A program made the translations under genes and the position numbers. Shown one piece after another: positions 12,398 to 18,820 of a DNA stretch of 25,868 bases (the first letter of the stretch is position 1; each line of letters starts with the position of its first letter). The notes under the pieces are model-generated. The model was not told the DNA's origin and ran no database searches. It saw nothing but the letters and a program-made list of their open reading frames with translations. This stretch comes from a virus. The stretch covers positions 1 through 25,868 of the IMG/VR virus record IMGVR_UViG_3300044591_001457; one strand, written 5' to 3'.

Positions 12398-12484
12398 CCG
12401 ACTCCAGAGGCCTCACGGCGGTTCACGGAATCTCACTAAAGGTCTGATTCTGCGCTGCTTTTCCGGTTGACCTGTTCACGCTTG

Positions 12485-12535
12485 TTCGCGCAAGATCCGC
12501 CCCGTTCGCGCAAATCTGCGCGAATAGTGCGCGAA
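12485..12535. repeat. Right arm-type repeats of the attachment site, beside the integrase start
   Basis: TTCGCGCA occurs at 12485-12492 and 12505-12512, 20 bp apart. Its complement TGCGCGAA occurs at 12517-12524 and 12528-12535, 11 bp apart. These four right-hand copies and the two on the left straddle the tRNA-Phe core. The last copy lies next to the integrase ribosome site (GGAGAGG), so bound integrase could limit its own expression. Confidence 0.7.
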
Positions 12536-12546
12536 TGGAGAGGGGC

Positions 12547-13647
12547 ATGGCGAAGGAGTGGCAGGCTGATCGGAAGGTGCCCGGCCTAGGGCTGATGGTG
12601 CTCGATTCCGGGGTCCGCACCTATTACGTCCGCTACCGCGAGCCGAGCGGCAAGCAGCAGCACCACAAGATCGGACGGGCTGGCGTGATCAGCCTCACCA
12701 CCGCCCGCGAGGAGGCGCTGAAGCTGCTCGGTGATGTTGCCCGCGGCATGGCGCCGACCACCGCGCGCCAGCAGCTCAGGCGCAGCCCGACCATGCAGCA
12801 GCTGTTCGAGCGGCTCGATGCCGAGCACTATCCGAAGCTGCGGCCGAACACCGCCACCGGGTACCGCGTCCTCTGGCGCCGCCACATCTCGCCGCGTCTA
12901 GGGAGCAGCAAGGCCGCGACCATCACCAGCGCCGATGTGATCGACCTGCTCGGCAAGCTGCCGCGCATCCAGGCGAACCGCACGCTGGCGGTGCTGCGCA
13001 AGGCCTTCAACCTGGCGGAGCTGTGGGGCATCAGGCCGCAGAACACCAACCCGTGCCACAAGGTCACCACCGGCAACAGCGAACGCAAGCGGCGCCGCTA
13101 CCTGACGCGCGAGGAGCTCCAGCGGCTGCTGGCGGCCTTGGATCGCTTCGGCATTACCCGCGTGCGCTGGCGGTTCGCGCAGCTGATCCGCCTGCTGCTG
13201 CTCACCGGCTGCCGCGTCTCAGAGATCAAGGATGCGCGCTGGGAATGGGTGCAGGGCGCTGTGCTGGTGGTGCCGGCCGATTGCCACAAGACCGGACAGG
13301 ACGGCAGCGATCGCCGCGTGCAGCTGCCACCGCAGGCGCTGCAGGTGCTTGAGGAGCTGCGCGCCAAATCGAACAGCGAGTGGATCATCCAGGGCGATGG
13401 CGATGGCCACCTGATCGGTTACCACCGGATGTGGGCGCAGCTGCTGGAGGCCGCCAAGATCGAGAACCTCCGGGTGCATGACCTGCGGCACAGCTTCGCC
13501 AGCCTTGGCCTGAGCGCCGGGCTGAGCCTGCCTCAGATCGGTGGTCTGCTCGGCCACGCCAGCCCGCAGACCACGCAGCGCTATGCCCACCTGATGGATG
13601 AGGCCGCTGCTGGCATGGCCGCGAAGGTGGCGGCGCTGATCCGCTAA
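12547..13647 (+). CDS. int: Tyrosine-recombinase integrase, P4-like (366 aa)
   Basis: This is the site-specific recombinase that inserts and excises the phage. Residues about 1-70 (VPGLGLMVLDSGVRTYYVRY and following) match the DUF4102-type arm-binding domain of P4-family integrases. Residues about 80-165 are the SAM-like core-binding domain. The catalytic set is complete: R223 in GCRVSEI, K248, H311-x-x-R314 in HDLRHSF, H337 in LLGHAS, and Y346 in RYAHL. The ATG at 12547 is preferred because GGAGAGG lies just upstream; an ATG at 12535 overlaps that site. A tRNA-derived attachment core and repeated arm sequences lie immediately upstream. Its stop overlaps that of the convergent dCTP deaminase. 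Confidence 0.95.
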   Translation: MAKEWQADRKVPGLGLMVLDSGVRTYYVRYREPSGKQQHHKIGRAGVISLTTAREEALKLLGDVARGMAPTTARQQLRRSPTMQQLFERLDAEHYPKLRPNTATGYRVLWRRHISPRLGSSKAATITSADVIDLLGKLPRIQANRTLAVLRKAFNLAELWGIRPQNTNPCHKVTTGNSERKRRRYLTREELQRLLAALDRFGITRVRWRFAQLIRLLLLTGCRVSEIKDARWEWVQGAVLVVPADCHKTGQDGSDRRVQLPPQALQVLEELRAKSNSEWIIQGDGDGHLIGYHRMWAQLLEAAKIENLRVHDLRHSFASLGLSAGLSLPQIGGLLGHASPQTTQRYAHLMDEAAAGMAAKVAALIR

Positions 13648-14159
13648 CCCTTGCTGCCCGTCACGGCCTCATCGCCGTTGTAGCGCCCGGTGACCGCATA
13701 GCTGCGCGCCGGAATGCCTTCCATCTTGTGGAACACCATCTGGCCGATCTTCATGCCCGGCCAGATCGCAATCGGATACAGCCGGCGTGCGTTGCTCAGC
13801 TCCAGCGTGAGGCGGCTGCCATGCCACCCTGGATCGCACCAGCCGGCCAGCAGATGCTCGAGGCCTTCGCGGGCGCGGCTGGACTTCAGCACGAACTGCG
13901 CGGCGATGCAGTCCGGCAGGTTGAAGATCTCGCGGGTTTCGGCGAGGCAGAACTCACCCGGCCGCAGCCAGTACGGATCCTCCGCGGTGTGGCCGGCGAT
14001 GCCATGGATCTGCAGGTCGCGGCTCTCGGCCACCTCGATCATGATCCGATCGCCCAGCAGCACGTCGATGCTGGCCGGATTGACCAGCTCAGGATCGAAC
14101 GGCATCACCATCGCGTGCTTCTTGCACAGGTGGTGGATCTCGTAATCAGGCAGCGGCAC
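13644..14159 (-). CDS. dcd: dCTP deaminase-like protein (171 aa)
   Basis: It is expected to convert dCTP to dUTP (or directly to dUMP in bifunctional forms), supporting dTTP supply for phage DNA. Motifs are LPDYEIHHL at the N-terminus, PASIDVLLGDRI, SSRAREG (93-97 core), GWCDPGWHG and LTLELSN with the likely catalytic E120. The GTG at 14159 is preferred: it gives the usual start just before the LPDYEI strand and lies 7 nt after the endolysin stop, whereas an upstream TTG at 14210 adds unrelated residues. It is the last gene of the late minus-strand run. A dUTPase of the same fold is the main alternative. Confidence 0.8.
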   Translation of the reverse strand: MPLPDYEIHHLCKKHAMVMPFDPELVNPASIDVLLGDRIMIEVAESRDLQIHGIAGHTAEDPYWLRPGEFCLAETREIFNLPDCIAAQFVLKSSRAREGLEHLLAGWCDPGWHGSRLTLELSNARRLYPIAIWPGMKIGQMVFHKMEGIPARSYAVTGRYNGDEAVTGSKG

Positions 14160-14166
14160 AGGTTGC

Positions 14167-15249
14167 TCAGTAGTCCCAGCGCACCCTAGGTCCGCCCTTG
14201 CGGATGCCAAGGTGGACGAAACCCTTCGGTGCGCCGTAGCCGAGCGAGTGCGGCCAGGTCTTGTCGCACCAGTCCTGCACGGCGTTGATGTCAGCGCCGT
14301 CGATCAAGAAGTCCACCGCACCGACGCCGATGCCGTCGTAGAGGTGCTCTGAGCTGCTGGCGCCACCCACTGAGCGGTTGACGGCTGACGGCCGGTAGCC
14401 GGAGGTGATCACGATCGGCCGGCCACCGAACTGCGCGCGCACCTTCTCGAGGAACTGCGCCAGCCTCAGCGCCGTGTCGCACTGGTGCTGGTGATCGAAA
14501 CGCCGCGCCTCTTGCCCGATCGCAAACTCACCCGCGGTGATGTGCGGGGTGATCTTCTGACTGAAGGGCGACTCCGGCGTGAACATCGCGGAGATCGGTC
14601 CGGTGGTCTGCCGCTCGCGGCCCCATAGGTCACCTTCTGCGATGCGGCGCCGCTTGAGCCCTGCCTCCACGTTGGTGCCGGGGTTGCGGTAGAGCAGCAG
14701 GGCATCGGGCACGCCCGGCCAGTCCTTCTCGCGCAGCCGGCGGCTGATGGTCTCGAAACCCTTGGCGCCGTAGAAGCCAGAGCCGAGGTTGTAGGCGAAG
14801 GAGATCAACGCGCACTTCTGCGCATCGGTCATCTCCACCCAGAAGGGCACGGCGGTGCGCAGCTTCTCGGCGATGCGATCCACCTCCTGCCGCAGGAGCA
14901 GGTCAGCCTCGATCGCGTTGATCTCGTCGCCTTCGCTGACGGCGCGCCCGTCGCTGTAGCGGGTTGTCCCGTAGCCGATCGTCCACGGTGCGCCGCCGCT
15001 GAGCGGGTCGGGGTAGGCCTTCAGGTGGCAGCCCTCGAACTCCTTGATCAGCTTCAGCGCTGGAGCCAGATCCGCCTGCTTGCCGTCCTGGCTCCATGTG
15101 TTGAACCATGCCCGGTCGCGGCGCATCGCTGCCGCGTAACCGTTCACGGCGAGATCCTGCTCGAGCTGCTGAATCGCGGCCGCCTGATGCGGCAGGTTCC
15201 GGTAGTAGCGGAACAGCTGCTCGATCGTGATCGGCGCGGCGTTGGCCAT
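14167..15249 (-). CDS. Endolysin: GH24 lysozyme fused to an M15-type peptidase domain (360 aa)
   Basis: This enzyme probably lyses the host. A helical N-terminus (1-60) precedes a T4-lysozyme-type domain: FEGCHLKAYPDPLSGGAPWTIGYG with catalytic E72 and a T90 site, FAYNLGSG at about 151-158, ending near 210. Residues about 230-360 resemble peptidase M15 (D-Ala-D-Ala type): ITSGYRPSAVNRSVGG, and zinc ligands H302 in SSEHLYD, D313 in GAVDFLI and H346 in FVHLGI. Two activities would cut both glycan strands and peptides. No signal peptide is visible, so export probably needs a holin. It lies next to two small membrane-protein genes. Confidence 0.9.
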   Translation of the reverse strand: MANAAPITIEQLFRYYRNLPHQAAAIQQLEQDLAVNGYAAAMRRDRAWFNTWSQDGKQADLAPALKLIKEFEGCHLKAYPDPLSGGAPWTIGYGTTRYSDGRAVSEGDEINAIEADLLLRQEVDRIAEKLRTAVPFWVEMTDAQKCALISFAYNLGSGFYGAKGFETISRRLREKDWPGVPDALLLYRNPGTNVEAGLKRRRIAEGDLWGRERQTTGPISAMFTPESPFSQKITPHITAGEFAIGQEARRFDHQHQCDTALRLAQFLEKVRAQFGGRPIVITSGYRPSAVNRSVGGASSSEHLYDGIGVGAVDFLIDGADINAVQDWCDKTWPHSLGYGAPKGFVHLGIRKGGPRVRWDY

Positions 15250-15252
15250 GAT

Positions 15253-15405
15253 TCAGCCCTTGCGCTTTGGGAAGGCCATGCGCGCCGCGGCAAGGAGCAG
15301 CTGAATCCAGCTGTTCGATTTCAGCGGCGTCAGGGCGATGAGCTCGCTGCCGGCGGCAACGATGATCGCGACGATCGCGATGGTCTCGGGGCTCATGGCA
15401 TCCAT
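15253..15405 (-). CDS. Small membrane protein of the lysis cassette, holin candidate (50 aa)
   Basis: The product starts MDAMSPETIAIVAIIVAAGS and holds one clear membrane segment (about 8-26). A second hydrophobic stretch (SWIQLLLAAARMAF) precedes a basic end, PKRKG. Size, charge pattern and location 3 nt upstream of the endolysin start fit a small holin, but sequence alone does not prove it. A second ATG in frame at residue 4 is possible. Similar small proteins occur beside lysis genes in cyanophages as far as I recall. Confidence 0.55.
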   Translation of the reverse strand: MDAMSPETIAIVAIIVAAGSELIALTPLKSNSWIQLLLAAARMAFPKRKG

Positions 15406-15420
15406 GCTTGTGCCCTCAGG

Positions 15421-15654
15421 TTAGGGTTGGATCTCGAGAGCGCGCACACGGCGATCGAGATCTGCCAGTTCGGCGCGCGCGTCGGTCTTGATCTCATCGA
15501 CGGACTTCGCCAGCTGCACCAGCGTGGCCTCGATCCGTGCGGACTGCACCTGCATCGAGATAAGGAGTGCCCCGATGGCGACCATACCGGCGGCCAGTGC
15601 TGCTGGGAGGGAGGCAGCGAACAGGCCGCTAACGGTCTTCGGTTCGTCCGCCAT
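15421..15654 (-). CDS. Membrane protein with coiled coil, holin or spanin candidate (77 aa)
   Basis: After a short polar start (MADEPKTVSGLFA) there is a membrane helix (LPAALAAGMVAIGALLISMQV, about 14-34), then a long amphipathic helix SARIEATLVQLAKSVDEIKT and DLDRRVRALEIQP. One N-terminal membrane helix with a coiled coil after it is the layout of inner-membrane spanins; small one-helix holins are the other option. ATGs at 15654 and 15678 both give this domain; the shorter is chosen. The gap upstream to 15770 has a CGCTCG/CGAGCG dyad near 15665 and no gene. Confidence 0.55.
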   Translation of the reverse strand: MADEPKTVSGLFAASLPAALAAGMVAIGALLISMQVQSARIEATLVQLAKSVDEIKTDARAELADLDRRVRALEIQP

Positions 15655-15770
15655 CGGGGTTCCGTCGCTCGATCGCATCGTAGCGAGCGCAAAGGTCAGG
15701 CCTCCCCGAGCTGATGGCAAGGGCAGGCCTGATGGCGGTGTTCTTGGTTTGTCTGAGCTGGTCTAGGCGA

Positions 15771-15923
15771 TCACCGACCCTGCCCGCGATAGCGCCGCTT
15801 TCGGCGCGGGTTACGGCTGGTGCCGCTCAGCTTGGTGCGCAGCGAGCGGCCTTGGCGGGTGCGCTTTGGCGGACCGGCCTGGTGGTCGATGCGAGCGGTG
15901 CCGGTCTTGGCTTTGGCGGCCAT
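15771..15923 (-). CDS. Small, very basic phage protein (50 aa)
   Basis: The protein is rich in Lys and Arg: MAAKAKTGTARIDHQAGPPK, then TRQGRSLRTKLSG and RNPRRKRRYRGQGR. It has no membrane helix. Short basic proteins of this style are familiar from cyanophages, with no established role; nucleic-acid binding or DNA packing is plausible. Its ATG overlaps the stop of the gene upstream (TGATG). Confidence 0.6.
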   Translation of the reverse strand: MAAKAKTGTARIDHQAGPPKRTRQGRSLRTKLSGTSRNPRRKRRYRGQGR

Positions 15924-16402
15924 CAGGCTTCAGGTTCAGGTTCGGGTTCGAGTGCCGGTGCGTAGGGATCAGCCGGCCAAGCGGGGTAGTCGGCGCCGCT
16001 GATGTAGGCCGCCAGCTCGGCGGTGTCGGCGGTGGCAGCGATGGCGTCGATCTTGGTGCCGGTGGCGAGGCGGATGTCCTCGCGCCAGGTCTTGATCAGA
16101 GGGTCAGCTGGTGCGCCGTTGTCAGCCTCGCGGATGATGATCCAGTCGGTCGGCTGCAGCAGCGTGTTGGCGGTGTGGCGCGTCTGCTGCGTCCACTGCT
16201 CCACCAGCTGCGCGTGATCCTTGGGCAGGTCTGGTCCCCAGTAGAAGCGCTGATCGTAGGGGGCAGGATCGGGCACTTCGGTGATGCCGATCGCCTCGCG
16301 CTCCTCGGGTGTGGCGAGCCGCAGCCAGTTGGCGGGGTAGCTGATGCCATCGTGCTCAAAAGGCACATCAGGACTCAGTGGGCGGCCGTCGAGGATGAAC
16401 AT
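15923..16402 (-). CDS. Tail-fibre-associated protein (159 aa)
   Basis: MFILDGRPLSPDVPFEHDGI, followed by YPANWLRLATPEEREAIGI, is a start seen in phage proteins encoded next to tail fibres (DUF4376-like). The middle WTQQTRHTANTLLQPTDWIIIREADNG also fits. The end is a repetitive acidic tail, EPEPEPEA, encoded by short direct repeats. It lies directly downstream of the long fibre gene. A chaperone or assembly role for the fibre is inferred by analogy with other fibre-assembly proteins. Confidence 0.65.
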   Translation of the reverse strand: MFILDGRPLSPDVPFEHDGISYPANWLRLATPEEREAIGITEVPDPAPYDQRFYWGPDLPKDHAQLVEQWTQQTRHTANTLLQPTDWIIIREADNGAPADPLIKTWREDIRLATGTKIDAIAATADTAELAAYISGADYPAWPADPYAPALEPEPEPEA

Positions 16403-16426
16403 GGCGATCAGGTCCGTGTTGTCAGG

Positions 16427-18820
16427 TTAGCGAGCACGCGCGTACTGGAAAGGCGCCTCAGCGAAGGCGGCGTAGATGTATGTGGTTGAGCTTGCGTTCA
16501 TTGACGAATGAGCATTGCGGAGCTTGAAACCGTTGGACAGAAAGTCAATATTGCCGTTGCCGTTACTTAATTCAGCGTCGTTCGTGTTAGGGAACAAACG
16601 TGCATCAATTAGGTTGTATGCCCCTCTTGCTGCATCTTCTATCACCCAGTCGGCGCCAGCGCTGCTACTTTTGAACATCACCCACCTCGGCCTAAACCCT
16701 GTATACACAAACGGCCCATCCGTGCTGCCGTTGCCGGTGTAGCTGCCGAACGCGCTGTAGCCCGCGACTGGGGCGACGCAGTAGGCGACTGTTGCAGCGC
16801 CAGAAGTATTACCTGCCGCTGAATCGCCAAGGGTAAATACAGACGATGATGGAGACGCATTGTTCCAGGCAGTAACTGAAGAGGTTGAAGCGATTGTGGT
16901 ATTTAACTGCAAGAAGTTAGTGTTGCCTATGGCAGCGTGATATACCAACCAGTTTGCAGTAGAGGTGCGACCTTTCACGATAACAAAAGATGGCGCTGCC
17001 CCTAATCCGTGTCCAACGGTTGCACCTGCTGTGCCATTCGCTGTGAACGTAACAATCGAGAACCCCGCACTGGCATTAGCCCTCACCTGACTGGATATGG
17101 AGCCAGCGGTGTTCGTGACGGTGGAGCTGCCGGCGTCCCAAGTCCAAGCAGCATAAGTAGTGTTATTTTCGTTCTGAGAAACAGAGCTGCCTAATGTAAA
17201 ACCGGTTGAAGTAAATGCGGTGACTCCACCACCATCGCTTCCTTCTGCTGCAGTTGTGTTGGAGTTAAGTACATTTTCAACACCTCGCACTTGATCGTAG
17301 AGACGGTTGTTGTATGCCGCTGATCTAGGTTTAATCCATACCAAGTCCGGGCTAAACCCAAGCCCCGAAATAGTCTGCGTACTGCCATTGCCCGTGTAGA
17401 GCTTCACATCCATTACCGTGGATGGCTGTGTAATCGTCGGCGCGGGCAGGTTTGCCGTGCAGAGCGCCTTGAAGCCGCTGGGGGCGGTGTAGGCGAAGGG
17501 GCGTTGGCCGAAGTTGGCGGATGCGTACTGAAAATAAATTAGTGTTCCTTCTGAAAGAGCTGGTTGAATTAGTTTGCCAGAGAAGCCACTAAATGCTGTT
17601 CCTTGACTAGTGCCGTTCTTGTAGAAAACAACAGCTCCCGCGTCCATATCAAGAGCAATACCAATAACATCATTGGTTGCAAAAGACGATCCGTATGACG
17701 TGTTTGCGTTATTGTTGTATTTGTTTCCATTTGTATAGTAGAACCAACCGTTTGCGCCTTGCCATGTTTTGGATGCAGAAGAAGCGCTTGCATCGGCAAC
17801 ACCAATCATAAGAGAAGCGGCGGCGGATGATGTTCCTGTTTGAGTTACTTCCCAGTACCATTTTCCAGATGCAACTGCAAAAGTACCAACAAGAGATCTA
17901 TAGCCAGTAAGTTCAACATCAAGATTGCCATTTTCAATAACGTCACTTGTGTTTTTATCTAAAGGATTCCAAGTGCAGTAATTCCCCCGCACCTGCGCCC
18001 CGAGTCCAGTATCAACCTCGCTGCCGTTGACGGGAACGTCTACAAGGCTATCGTTGCCTGCACCAGCCGCCACGCTGAGGTTGTTGGGCGTCCAGTTGTT
18101 GCTGCCAGCGGCATCCTTGCCCAGCGTGGTGGCAGTGGCTGCGGAGTTGTCCGCGAAGGTCAGGCGGAACCCGTTAGTGCCGTAGGTGCCGGTGTACGCC
18201 TTCGGCATCCACACGCCGGTGGTGGCGGAGAACTCACCGAAGCTGGTGGGGGTTAGCGCTTGGCCGTCGATGAAGTGGATGTCGGCGAGGTAGCCATCAA
18301 AATACGAGTTTGCTCCCCAGACTAAGATTGATCCAATGTCATGCCTGGCGGCTGCATTCACCAGCAGATCGGCATTTTGGGATGGATATAGAGCTGTTGC
18401 AAGAGCCGTTACCTGTACACCGTTGACGTATAGTTTTGCACGATTAGCTTCGGTGGCTTGAGTGGTGTCCACCGCCAGTACTAAATGATACCAAGCTGCT
18501 GTGTCTCTATAGACGGCTGATGTTTTAAGGTGAAGCTGGTAAGATCCTACGTATGAGTAGACTCTAATTATATTGCCACCCGTAACGTCCCCGAACCGAA
18601 GAACAAAGCCGTCTGACGAGCCTGTTGCAAATATTTCACTGTTTTCGTCAAGTTTACTCCGCTTCACCCACCCCGCCCAGGTCCACGTCTTGCGGTTGCC
18701 GGCTGATGCGGGGGTGCGGCTGAGGTACGCCGAGTCGGCTGAGTTGAACCGCAGCGAACGGCTGATGGTGTAACCACCAGCATCAGCACCAAGCAGCAGG
18801 CTGTTGTTGAGCACGCTCAT
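16427..18820 (-). CDS. Tail fibre / receptor-binding protein with lectin-like domains (797 aa)
   Basis: Residues about 20-190 form a LamG/concanavalin-like domain (SLRFNSADSAYLSRTP, WTWAGWVKRS, YFDGYLADIHFIDGQAL). Residues about 290-445 look like a SPRY domain (GKWYWEVTQTG, ALDMDAGAVVFYKNG). Three related modules of about 100 residues follow (about 472-563, 587-688 and 691-793), each with GNGST or similar, a GF/GL-P-V-K core and a terminal YAAW/YAAF or AYCV. These are typical of host-surface-binding virion proteins. Base composition is patchy: domain-coding parts are AT-rich whereas linkers match the genome. It shares ATGA with the upstream fibre gene. Confidence 0.8.
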   Translation of the reverse strand: MSVLNNSLLLGADAGGYTISRSLRFNSADSAYLSRTPASAGNRKTWTWAGWVKRSKLDENSEIFATGSSDGFVLRFGDVTGGNIIRVYSYVGSYQLHLKTSAVYRDTAAWYHLVLAVDTTQATEANRAKLYVNGVQVTALATALYPSQNADLLVNAAARHDIGSILVWGANSYFDGYLADIHFIDGQALTPTSFGEFSATTGVWMPKAYTGTYGTNGFRLTFADNSAATATTLGKDAAGSNNWTPNNLSVAAGAGNDSLVDVPVNGSEVDTGLGAQVRGNYCTWNPLDKNTSDVIENGNLDVELTGYRSLVGTFAVASGKWYWEVTQTGTSSAAASLMIGVADASASSASKTWQGANGWFYYTNGNKYNNNANTSYGSSFATNDVIGIALDMDAGAVVFYKNGTSQGTAFSGFSGKLIQPALSEGTLIYFQYASANFGQRPFAYTAPSGFKALCTANLPAPTITQPSTVMDVKLYTGNGSTQTISGLGFSPDLVWIKPRSAAYNNRLYDQVRGVENVLNSNTTAAEGSDGGGVTAFTSTGFTLGSSVSQNENNTTYAAWTWDAGSSTVTNTAGSISSQVRANASAGFSIVTFTANGTAGATVGHGLGAAPSFVIVKGRTSTANWLVYHAAIGNTNFLQLNTTIASTSSVTAWNNASPSSSVFTLGDSAAGNTSGAATVAYCVAPVAGYSAFGSYTGNGSTDGPFVYTGFRPRWVMFKSSSAGADWVIEDAARGAYNLIDARLFPNTNDAELSNGNGNIDFLSNGFKLRNAHSSMNASSTTYIYAAFAEAPFQYARAR

